Assembly: GCA_024280975.1 (NCBI GenBank)
Contig: JAMXLQ010000147.1
Location: forward strand, 1-5,083
Source: Methanosarcina sp.
GTDB taxonomy: Archaea > Halobacteriota > Methanosarcinia > Methanosarcinales > Methanosarcinaceae
Direction of reading: 5' to 3'
Length of the DNA: 5,083 bases
The position numbers were made by a program, and so were the translations under genes. Below the pieces are notes generated by a model. The model was given only the letters and a program-made list of their open reading frames with translations, had not been told where the DNA came from and ran no database searches. Positions 1 to 5,083 of this stretch are shown in pieces; position 1 is the stretch's first letter, and each line of letters starts with the position of its first letter.

Positions 1-195
1 TTCCATTTTTTGCCACAGAAACTTAGGAACATTTAAAATAAAAGAAAATCTCCTGTGAGCTGAGAAGTTCGAAGTAAATTGACAAATACTCTAGCAGATA
101 CTTACTCAGAAAGCCTGTTTTCCCGAATACTCTACTTTAAGCGATCTAATTTAAACATATCAGGCCAAACTTTGTAAAATGCCGAATAACATCAT

Positions 196-209
196 ATACT
201 TTTTAAATA
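196..209 (+). promoter_or_regulatory. Candidate TATA box for the sensor kinase gene
   Basis: An archaeal TATA-like run (ATACTTTTTAAATA) lies about 75 bases before the kinase start codon. If transcription began about 25 bases downstream, the leader would be roughly 50 bases. No strong BRE element is visible just upstream. Another AT-rich candidate sits near 146-157 (CTAATTTAAACATA). The rest of 1-282 has no reading frame with a credible start. A 9-base direct repeat, AATACTCTA, occurs at 85-93 and 126-134. The promoter call rests on composition and position only. Confidence 0.35.
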
Positions 210-270
210 GTGGATACATAGGAAGTCGTACCAATTTTTTTAAGTTAGATAAGCTAAGAAGGTTGGACTA

Positions 271-277
271 AAGGAAG
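271..277 (+). promoter_or_regulatory. Ribosome binding site of the sensor kinase gene
   Basis: A purine-rich AAGGAAG lies five bases before the ATG at 283. It is a weak but acceptable Shine-Dalgarno match. It supports this ATG, because the next in-frame methionine is about 95 residues further in, inside or after the first PAS domain. Confidence 0.5.
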
Positions 278-282
278 AAAGA

Positions 283-2664
283 ATGACAGATGAATTTTCT
301 CCAGAAACCCCCAATATTTTCCTGAGATTAGGAAAGGAAGGAACAGTTCTCTGTGCTAACAAGGCAGCTTATGCTCTTCTCGAATATTGGGACATAAAAG
401 AAGGAGAAAAAGTTCCTCAGGAATTAAGACACAAGATCAGAAGAATCCTCACACAGAGAGATCCTAAAAATCTTGAAATTAAGACAGAGAAAACAACGTA
501 TGATGTAGTAGTCTATCCTTTCCCGGAAGAGAATTACGTGAATCTTGAGGGATTTGACATAAGTTTCATGGTTCTTACCAAAGAGAAACTTTGTAAAAGG
601 GAAAAACAATATTTCTCCCTGAGAAACCTCGGCAGGATATCCCCAACACACAAAAGCCTTCAGGAGATTTTAGAACAAAGTTCCCTGCTTATTGCTAAGG
701 GTCTTGATGTGGAATTTTCCAGGATTCTGGAACTCACACCCTATGGGACCTTTGCCTTGAGAACAGAATATGGCTGGAAAGCTGGACCCATAGACAGTGA
801 TATAATAAAAGAAAAGTCTCAGGCAGAGTATACCCTTGTTTTGAAAAGACCGATTATCCTTGAGGATATTGAAACTGAAACCCGCTTTGAATGCAGTGAA
901 TTTCTCAGGCAAAATGGGATAGCCAGTGGAGTGACAATCCTGATAGGCAATATGAATAAGCCTTTTGGGGTAATGGAAGTTTACAGCCGAGGGAAGAGAC
1001 AATTTACTGAAAATGATATATACTTCCTAGATTCTGCCGCATTTTTGTTGTCTCAGATAATAGAATACTTGCATGTTGAGGAAAATCTCCAAATTCATCA
1101 ACGGGAGCTAGAAAAGCTTATTGAGAAAAAAACTCTGGAATACACGGAAGCAAAGGAGAAATTTGTGCATGAAGTACTCGAAAGGAGGAAAATTGAAAAA
1201 AAGCTTCAGAACAATGTGCAGTTTCTGGAAACTCTGCTTGATAGTATTCCAAGTCCTGTTTTCCAGAGAGACTTAAATGAGACATATGTAAACTGTAATG
1301 AGAGTTTTGCCAGGCAAATCTTGGGGCTTTCCAAAGATGAAGTTATAGGAGGGTCTTTCCGGGAGTTTCAGAGGAGAGTTCCAAAAGAACTTGTAGAGAT
1401 ATATTATAGGGATGACAAGAGCCTTATTGAGAAAGGGGGAAGTAACTATTACGAAACTGAGGTAGTTTGCGCCGACGATGTGCAAAGAGATTTTCTTTTC
1501 CATAAAGCCACTTACCAGGACAGCTCAGGAGACGTGGCAGGAGTAGTCGGTGTAATGCTGGATATAACCCAGCGTAAAGCAGCTGAAAAAGCCTCCAAGA
1601 AAAGCGAAGAGAGGTACAGATCCTTCATGGAGAACTTCAGGGGCATAGCCTTCCAGGGAGATATTAATTTTAAACTCATTCTTTTGGAAGGAAGTGTGGA
1701 GGAAATTACAGGATACCGGGGAGAAGACTTCCTCTCCAGAAAAGTAAACTGGCAGCAGATTGTTCTCCCTGAAGATTGGAGTAAACTTGTTAATAATAAT
1801 GAAAGATTAAAGAATTATCCGCTGCTTGTTATAGAGCATGAGTACCGGATACAGCACAGGAACGGAAAAATAAAATGGATCCATGAGATTATCCAGAAAG
1901 TTTCGGACTCTACAGGCAAAAAAAATATCCTACACGGTGTAATTTACGATATAACCAAGCAAAAAGAAGCCGAAGAGTCTCTAAGGAAAATGGAAGAATT
2001 CCGTAAAAAGGAAATTCATCACCGTATAAAGAATAATCTTCAGGTCATTTCCAGCCTTCTAGAACTCCAGGCTGAAAGGTTCAGCGAAAAGGAAGTCCTT
2101 GAAGCCTTCCGTGAAAGCCAGAACAGGGTTGCCACTATGGCTATAATCCATGAAGAGCTGTACAAGTCAAGAAATAGCGAAACCCTTGACTTCTCCGAAT
2201 ATCTTCAAAAACTGACCGTAGACCTTCTTCGCTCGTATACTGTCAGAGGCGATGTCAGGATGCAACTGGATGTTAAAGAAACCTTTCTCGGAATGGACAC
2301 AGCAGTTCCTTTGGGGATAATTATTAATGAACTCTTATCCAATTCTTTGAAACATGCGTTTCCTCAGGGTAGAAACGGAGAAATCCGAATAAAACTCTGC
2401 AGGGCTGAAGGGAATGCAGAGAATAAAAGTATAAGTAATATCACCAATAATAATGGTGCAAAGAGCTCAGTTGACAAAAGTAGTCAATATTCGCTGGTAG
2501 TTTCGGACAATGGGTTGGGTTTTCCGGAAGGCCTTGATTTCAGGAATACTGGTTCTCTGGGCCTACAGCTTGTAAACATTCTTGTTGAACAACTGGAGGG
2601 TACAATCGAACTTCAAAAAGGTTCAGAGACAACCTTCAAAATATTATTTAGGGAAAACAACTGA
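283..2664 (+). CDS. Cytoplasmic sensor histidine kinase, PAS-GAF-PAS-PAS-HisKA_2-HATPase
   Basis: This 793-residue protein is a soluble two-component sensor kinase; I see no signal peptide or membrane segment. Domains in order: an N-terminal PAS (about 10-95, with LRLGKEGTVLCANKAA and ending NLEGFDIS); a GAF domain (about 120-265, with SGVTILIG and PFGVMEVYS); a charged coiled coil (about 265-312); a PAS (about 312-430, ending DITQRK); a PAS/PAC (about 442-562, ending YDITKQKEAEE); a HisKA_2 dimerisation and phosphoacceptor domain with EIHHRIKNNLQ at 577-587; and an HATPase_c domain. His580, just before the Arg, is the likely phosphorylated residue by family analogy. The ATP-binding signatures are intact: N box N682-E683...N687 with KHAF, G1 box D742-N-G-L-G, and G2 box GSLGLQLV (757-764). 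A Ser/Asn-rich insertion (about 707-735) separates the N and G1 boxes. The receiver gene 35 bases downstream is the probable partner. The sensed signal is unknown. Confidence 0.95.
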   Translation: MTDEFSPETPNIFLRLGKEGTVLCANKAAYALLEYWDIKEGEKVPQELRHKIRRILTQRDPKNLEIKTEKTTYDVVVYPFPEENYVNLEGFDISFMVLTKEKLCKREKQYFSLRNLGRISPTHKSLQEILEQSSLLIAKGLDVEFSRILELTPYGTFALRTEYGWKAGPIDSDIIKEKSQAEYTLVLKRPIILEDIETETRFECSEFLRQNGIASGVTILIGNMNKPFGVMEVYSRGKRQFTENDIYFLDSAAFLLSQIIEYLHVEENLQIHQRELEKLIEKKTLEYTEAKEKFVHEVLERRKIEKKLQNNVQFLETLLDSIPSPVFQRDLNETYVNCNESFARQILGLSKDEVIGGSFREFQRRVPKELVEIYYRDDKSLIEKGGSNYYETEVVCADDVQRDFLFHKATYQDSSGDVAGVVGVMLDITQRKAAEKASKKSEERYRSFMENFRGIAFQGDINFKLILLEGSVEEITGYRGEDFLSRKVNWQQIVLPEDWSKLVNNNERLKNYPLLVIEHEYRIQHRNGKIKWIHEIIQKVSDSTGKKNILHGVIYDITKQKEAEESLRKMEEFRKKEIHHRIKNNLQVISSLLELQAERFSEKEVLEAFRESQNRVATMAIIHEELYKSRNSETLDFSEYLQKLTVDLLRSYTVRGDVRMQLDVKETFLGMDTAVPLGIIINELLSNSLKHAFPQGRNGEIRIKLCRAEGNAENKSISNITNNNGAKSSVDKSSQYSLVVSDNGLGFPEGLDFRNTGSLGLQLVNILVEQLEGTIELQKGSETTFKILFRENN

Positions 2665-2685
2665 TTATCCGGCTTATCCAATATT

Positions 2686-2694
2686 AAAGGGGAG
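2686..2694 (+). promoter_or_regulatory. Ribosome binding site of the first receiver gene
   Basis: AAAGGGGAG ends five bases before the ATG at 2700 and is a good match to the archaeal anti-Shine-Dalgarno. It lies in the 35-base gap after the kinase stop codon. No TATA-like box is evident in this short gap, so co-transcription with the kinase is the simplest reading. Confidence 0.75.
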
Positions 2695-2699
2695 ATTCA

Positions 2700-3131
2700 A
2701 TGAAAAAAGCAAAAATTCTGGTTGTCGAAGACCAGAATATCGTGGCCCTTAATATCAGAAACAAACTGAAAAATCTTGGTTATACTGTACCGGGTACTGC
2801 GTCCACAGGAGAGGAAGCAATAAGAAAAGCAGAGTTGACGAATGCAGACCTTGTTTTAATGGACATTATGTTAAAAGGAGAAATGGACGGAATTGAGGCT
2901 GCCCGTGAAATTAAAAACAAGCTCCGAATTCCAGTACTTTATCTCACCGCCTATACTGATGACGAGACTCTGGAAAGGGCAAAAACAACAGAGCCTGCAG
3001 GATATATTTCAAAGCCTTTTAAAGAAGAAGACCTGCACAGCAATATAGAAATGGCACTCCACAAACACAGAGCCGAAAAGAAAGAAGCCGAAAAAGTAGC
3101 TGGAAAAGAAAGTGAAAAAACTACTGAGTAA
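2700..3131 (+). CDS. Single-domain CheY-like response regulator, kinase partner
   Basis: This 143-residue protein is one receiver domain (about 4-122) plus a short, highly charged Lys/Glu tail (about 123-143). All receiver residues are present: the acidic pair E10-D11 in KILVVEDQ, phosphoacceptor D55 in LVLMDIML, T83 in YLTAYTDD, switch aromatic Y102, and K105 in GYISKPF. There is no DNA-binding, enzymatic or other output domain, so after phosphorylation it presumably acts by docking to another protein or relaying phosphate. It follows the kinase by 35 bases on the same strand with its own strong ribosome binding site, a standard kinase-regulator operon arrangement. The start aligns exactly with that of the paralogue at 4094. 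Pairing with the upstream kinase is inferred from position. The downstream target is not identifiable. Confidence 0.96.
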   Translation: MKKAKILVVEDQNIVALNIRNKLKNLGYTVPGTASTGEEAIRKAELTNADLVLMDIMLKGEMDGIEAAREIKNKLRIPVLYLTAYTDDETLERAKTTEPAGYISKPFKEEDLHSNIEMALHKHRAEKKEAEKVAGKESEKTTE

Positions 3132-3571
3132 AATTTCCACTACGCCTCATTGTATTTCATTTCTCCATGAATACTTTAGAGGAAATCCTTACTGAATACG
3201 GGAACTCGAAGACCCGAAAAAGTGGAGTTGAAAGTAAAGAGAATAATCTAAGGTACTGACAGGAGAATCTTCAAAAGATCGTTTATATTAAAAATGTACG
3301 CTTCTTTGCCTCAAAAAGTAAGAGATTTCACATCAAAAAATTGATTTTTCATCAAATCTGCCTATATAGGGAAATGACGTAATATACAGCATTAGACCAA
3401 GAGAACTATCTCTATAAAAAGAAATTTTATTAGAAGTGTTTTATTATTTATATTTCTGATAAGCAGGAAGACTCAACTGGAAACTGAAAGTATGTCAGCG
3501 TATGTTTTTAAGAGTAAAACTTTCTAGGGTAGATATTGGAAGAAGCATAGAATTTGAATATGCATAAATCT

Positions 3572-3599
3572 CCTGATATCCCATACCTGATATTCCGTA
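3572..3599. repeat. Two-copy 14-base tandem repeat
   Basis: CCTGATATCCCATA is followed directly by CCTGATATTCCGTA, matching at 12 of 14 positions. It lies in the non-coding spacer with no gene association I can see. It is probably a small local duplication; two sites for a DNA-binding protein is possible but unsupported. Confidence 0.6.
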
Positions 3600-3730
3600 C
3601 CACCTGCGTTACCTACAGAACGTAAAAATAACCTATCTCTAAACATTCCTCTTGAATGAGTTAAAAAAATAATTTATCTTGCCCAGAACTCAGCCCCCTA
3701 AATAAAGTTCGGCATCTATAGTTACAAATA

Positions 3731-3822
3731 AGTCCGCTTGAACGAGCGAAGCGAGTGAAACGGACTCCGTCCTCCCGAGACGGAACTCGGGCGAGACGAA
3801 ACTAGGGCGGCGACTCGGGCGC
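3731..3822. repeat. GC-rich degenerate repeat island with overlapping hairpins
   Basis: About 64% of bases 3731-3820 are G or C, in sharp contrast to the AT-rich flanks. The left part is bounded by an inverted repeat, AGTCCGCTT (3731-3739) and AAACGGACT (3758-3766), with one mismatch. Inside it are roughly 9-base units of the GAACGAGCG/AAGCGAGTG type. The right part has about 2.7 copies of a 16-base unit: GACGGAACTCGGGCGA (3779-3794), GACGAAACTAGGGCGG (3795-3810) and a shortened CGACTCGGGCGC (3811-3822). Two mutually exclusive hairpins are possible: TCCGTC with GACGGA (3766-3771/3779-3784) and CCCGAG with CTCGGG (3774-3779/3786-3791). It resembles dispersed intergenic repeats that I associate with Methanosarcina genomes, but that is recollection, not a search result. 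A structured RNA is an alternative. Confidence 0.7.
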
Positions 3823-3838
3823 AATAGCAAAATTAATA

Positions 3839-3870
3839 AAAAAGAGCATATAATAAAAAGAGCTTATAAT
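3839..3870. repeat. Two-copy 16-base AT-rich tandem repeat
   Basis: AAAAAGAGCATATAAT (3839-3854) is followed directly by AAAAAGAGCTTATAAT (3855-3870), differing at one base. Each copy contains a TATA-like core. The pair lies 17 bases past the GC-rich island and about 225 bases before the second receiver gene, so it could be a duplicated promoter element for that gene. A simple slippage duplication is equally possible. Confidence 0.65.
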
Positions 3871-3882
3871 AATTTTATAATT

Positions 3883-3895
3883 TTTGATGATCAAA
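3883..3895. promoter_or_regulatory. Candidate operator palindrome
   Basis: TTTGAT-G-ATCAAA is a perfect 6-base inverted repeat with a one-base centre, just downstream of TATA-like AT-rich sequence. The symmetry and position fit a site for a dimeric regulator acting on the second receiver gene. In AT-rich DNA a palindrome this short can also occur by chance. Confidence 0.25.
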
Positions 3896-3914
3896 CCACA
3901 CGAACAATAGTAAT

Positions 3915-3922
3915 CTTATAAG
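3915..3922 (+). promoter_or_regulatory. Candidate TATA box for the second receiver gene
   Basis: CTTATAAG followed by TTTTATTAC is TATA-like and would place a transcript start near 3945, leaving a leader of roughly 150 bases. Alternatives are the TATA-like cores in the 16-base repeats at 3839-3870. The gene should have its own promoter because more than 950 bases separate it from the upstream operon, but the exact element cannot be fixed from sequence alone. Confidence 0.3.
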
Positions 3923-4082
3923 TTTTATTACTGGAATTCGTTTAGCTTGCAGCTTGTAATTACTTTGTTGAGGGGAAAAAGTCAAGAAAATTAAATGTGA
4001 TTAGAAGTGAGCAATTTTAAAGATGATTAGAAAAACAGTAGTCGATAAAGAATCGCAACGTAGTTCAAAAAATGTAAAAAAT

Positions 4083-4089
4083 GGGTGGA
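4083..4089 (+). promoter_or_regulatory. Ribosome binding site that fixes the second receiver start
   Basis: GGGTGGA lies four bases before the ATG at 4094. An in-frame GTG at 4085 overlaps this sequence, so using it as a start would leave no ribosome binding site. The ATG at 4094 also makes the protein start align exactly with the first receiver (M-x-K-x-KILVVEDQ). I therefore chose 4094. Confidence 0.65.
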
Positions 4090-4093
4090 AAAA

Positions 4094-4483
4094 ATGGATA
4101 AAACAAAAATTCTGGTGGTTGAAGACCAGACTATTGTAGCCCTGAACATTAAAAACAGGCTGAGAAATTTAGGGTATACCGTTCCGGGTTCTGTGGTTTC
4201 GGGGGAAGAGGCGATAAGAGAAGCTGAGCTTACAAACGCTGATTTGGTTTTGATGGATATTATGCTAAAGGGAGATATGGATGGAATTGAAGCGGCCAAA
4301 ATTATTAAATCGCGCTTTGGAATACCCATAATTTACCTTACTGCCTGTACGGATTTTGAAACTCTCGAACGAGCAAAACTAACAGACCCAGAGGGGTATA
4401 TTTCAAAGCCTTTCAAAGAAGGAGATCTCTATGAGAATATAGAGGCGGCTCTTCTTAAAAGCCGATCAAAAAAGAAAAACTAA
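4094..4483 (+). CDS. Single-domain CheY-like response regulator, stand-alone paralogue
   Basis: This 129-residue protein is a receiver domain with almost no tail (it ends in SRSKKKN). The catalytic set is complete and at the same numbers as in the first receiver: E10-D11, D55 in LVLMDIML, T83, Y102 and K105 in GYISKPF. An ungapped hand alignment of the two proteins gives about 95 identities over 128 positions (about 74%), so the genes are probably a duplicated pair. Most differences are conservative. Notable ones are Y85C and D88F next to T83, residues 33-36 (TAST to SVVS), and loss of the first receiver's long Lys/Glu tail. There is no kinase gene beside it. It may accept phosphate from the kinase at 283-2664 or from a distant kinase. 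No output domain is present and the target is unknown. Confidence 0.95.
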   Translation: MDKTKILVVEDQTIVALNIKNRLRNLGYTVPGSVVSGEEAIREAELTNADLVLMDIMLKGDMDGIEAAKIIKSRFGIPIIYLTACTDFETLERAKLTDPEGYISKPFKEGDLYENIEAALLKSRSKKKN

Positions 4484-4527
4484 GAAGGCTTTTAAGTCCA
4501 AGCCATCTGAAAATAGTATATATAGAC

Positions 4528-4582
4528 CTTAAATTTTTAAGACTGTTAGCACCCTTTTCAGAACGGTCGTACCTTTTTCAGA
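4528..4582 (+). terminator. Probable T-rich termination region of the second receiver gene
   Basis: On the + strand after the receiver stop there are T-rich stretches at 4534-4538, 4554-4557 and 4574-4578, the kind of signal that can end archaeal transcripts. The short inverted repeat CTTAA-ATTT-TTAAG sits at 4528-4541. The near-repeats GCACCCTTTTCAGA (4549-4562) and GTACCTTTTTCAGA (4569-4582) match at 12 of 14 positions; the second overlaps the thiI stop codon. An earlier weak hairpin, GGCTT/AAGCC, spans 4487-4504. The assignment rests on composition and the convergent gene layout. Confidence 0.4.
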
Positions 4583-5083
4583 GTTTAAGAATTTTTAGTG
4601 CTTTCATAGCCTTTGAAACCATAGTCTCAATATCCATTTTTCTTTCCTCTAGTACGATAAGGTCGTAATTTGCTCCTATCTCGGGCTTCTCAGGCACAGC
4701 AGTGCAGCTGCCTGCTGGTCTATTGGAAATATCATATGTTCCGATTTTGCGGGCAATATCCATGATTTCAGTTTTGTCTAAAGCAATCAAAGGATGATAA
4801 ATAGGGATAGCAAGCTGATAAATTTCCGCATACATATTGGCAGCAGTCTGAGAAGCCACCTGTCCCAGGGAAGAACCGGTAATAATTCCGCTTGCGCCTT
4901 CTTTTCTCATAACCTCGTGAGCTTCTCTGTACATCATGCGTTTGCAGAGAAGACAGGTATTTTTTCGATTGCAGATGTCAATAAAAGCCTTGAGATTTGG
5001 ACCGTGAGGAATCTCGTAAGTTGTGAACTGATGTCCCGGAGCCCACTTCTGGAGCTGCCTGATGCAGTCAAAAGCACGTTCTC
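4578..5083 (-). CDS. thiI: tRNA 4-thiouridine synthase ThiI, C-terminal part (cut by window edge)
   Basis: The frame stays open from its stop (complement of 4578-4580) to the window edge, giving the last 167 residues; the true start lies beyond base 5083. An internal ATG at 4937 is not the start, because family sequence continues upstream of it. ThiI adenylates U8 of tRNA and inserts sulfur to make 4-thiouridine, in the cytoplasm. Diagnostic segments of the PP-loop ATPase domain are CLLCKRMMYR, TGSSLGQVASQT, HPLIALDKTEI and ARKIGTYDIS. The PP-loop itself and the N-terminal THUMP domain are not in view. Protein ends about 60 residues after RPAGSC, so there is no C-terminal rhodanese domain like that of E. 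coli ThiI. Three cysteines, a CxxC (codons at 4953-4955 and 4944-4946) and one in GSCTAV (4704-4706), fit the archaeal type reported to hold an iron-sulfur cluster. A thiamin-thiazole role is less likely without rhodanese. It converges on the receiver gene with a 94-base spacer. Confidence 0.94.
   Translation of the reverse strand, partial: ERAFDCIRQLQKWAPGHQFTTYEIPHGPNLKAFIDICNRKNTCLLCKRMMYREAHEVMRKEGASGIITGSSLGQVASQTAANMYAEIYQLAIPIYHPLIALDKTEIMDIARKIGTYDISNRPAGSCTAVPEKPEIGANYDLIVLEERKMDIETMVSKAMKALKILKL

Larger units (their letters stand above)
3132..4093. other. Long gene-poor spacer between the two receiver genes
   Basis: I find no credible protein gene in about 960 bases; stops are frequent in every frame and the longest ATG-initiated frames are about 30-40 codons without ribosome binding sites. 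The stretch contains a T-rich sequence after the first receiver (about 3149-3166) that might end its transcript. It also has TATA-like sequences near 3282-3290 (TTTATATTA), 3411-3418 and 3445-3452, a perfect AAAAAT-TG-ATTTTT inverted repeat (3336-3349), a 14-base tandem repeat (3572-3599), a GC-rich repeat island (3731-3822), a 16-base tandem repeat (3839-3870) and a 13-base palindrome (3883-3895). It could hold a small RNA, a long leader for the second receiver gene, or the remains of a rearrangement. Nothing here resembles the kinase gene or its 3' end. Confidence 0.7.

Noticed and set aside
1..59. 3' end of an upstream gene
   Set aside because: All three + strand frames stop within 60 bases without a recognisable C-terminus, so no call can be supported.
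424..1503. Three - strand frames of 75-110 codons opposite the kinase gene
   Set aside because: They lie wholly within a well-supported kinase gene with intact domains on the + strand and show no motifs of their own.
3167..3259. 30-codon frame starting ATG AAT ACT after the first receiver
   Set aside because: No ribosome binding site, very short, and no recognisable motif; likely chance.
3731..3822. CRISPR array
   Set aside because: The units are 9-16 bases, degenerate and directly abutting, with no spacers and no cas genes in view.
3690..3850. Open frame on the - strand running through the GC-rich island, about 45-50 codons
   Set aside because: It has no ATG and no ribosome binding site. 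Its openness comes from the stop-poor repeat sequence, and the predicted peptide matches no family I recognise.
3885..3891. C/D box small RNA (TGATGA C-box-like sequence)
   Set aside because: The purine before TGATGA is missing and I see no CTGA D box at a suitable distance. The string is better explained by the palindrome.
4085..4093. GTG at 4085 as start of the second receiver
   Set aside because: It overlaps the probable ribosome binding site and adds residues absent from the paralogue. The ATG at 4094 aligns with the sister protein.
4023..4139. 38-codon frame overlapping the start of the second receiver
   Set aside because: Out of frame with the clear receiver gene, no good ribosome binding site, and odd Lys/Trp-rich composition caused by reading the receiver gene in the wrong frame.
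4027..4329. 100-codon frame on the - strand opposite the second receiver
   Set aside because: It is a shadow of the conserved receiver coding sequence, with a low-complexity Ser/Ile-rich product and no family resemblance.

Overview
The window looks like a piece of a Methanosarcina-type methanogen chromosome. The evidence is an AT-rich background, GGAG/GGTGG-type ribosome binding sites, TATA-like rather than -35/-10 promoter sequences, a multi-PAS/GAF soluble histidine kinase of the style abundant in Methanosarcina, CheY-like regulators with no output domain, and an archaeal-type ThiI without a visible rhodanese tail. The genus is inferred from protein style, not from a database match.

Layout. 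Bases 1-282 are non-coding as far as I can see and probably carry the promoter of the first gene. Bases 283-2664 (+) encode a 793-residue cytoplasmic sensor kinase (PAS-GAF-coiled coil-PAS-PAS-HisKA_2-HATPase). Thirty-five bases later, 2700-3131 (+) encodes a single-domain receiver, very likely its operon partner. A gene-poor stretch of about 960 bases follows (3132-4093). It holds a compact GC-rich repeat island (3731-3822), short tandem duplications and several TATA-like sequences. At 4094-4483 (+) lies a second receiver gene, about 74% identical to the first by hand alignment but without an adjacent kinase. A 94-base convergent spacer separates it from the 3' part of thiI (4578-5083, - strand), which runs off the window edge.

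How the genes may work together. The kinase has no membrane segment, so it should sense a cytoplasmic or redox/ligand signal through its GAF and PAS domains and phosphorylate Asp55 of the first receiver. The second receiver is a close paralogue with all catalytic residues intact, so it could be a second target (a branched pathway) or serve another kinase. Neither receiver has a DNA-binding or enzymatic output domain, so signalling must continue through protein-protein contacts that cannot be seen here. thiI (tRNA 4-thiouridine synthesis) appears functionally unrelated and only a neighbour.

I see no CRISPR array, transposase, tRNA or rRNA gene, and no clear new defence or metabolic system. The most unusual parts are the GC-rich repeat island and the long spacer dividing two sister receivers.
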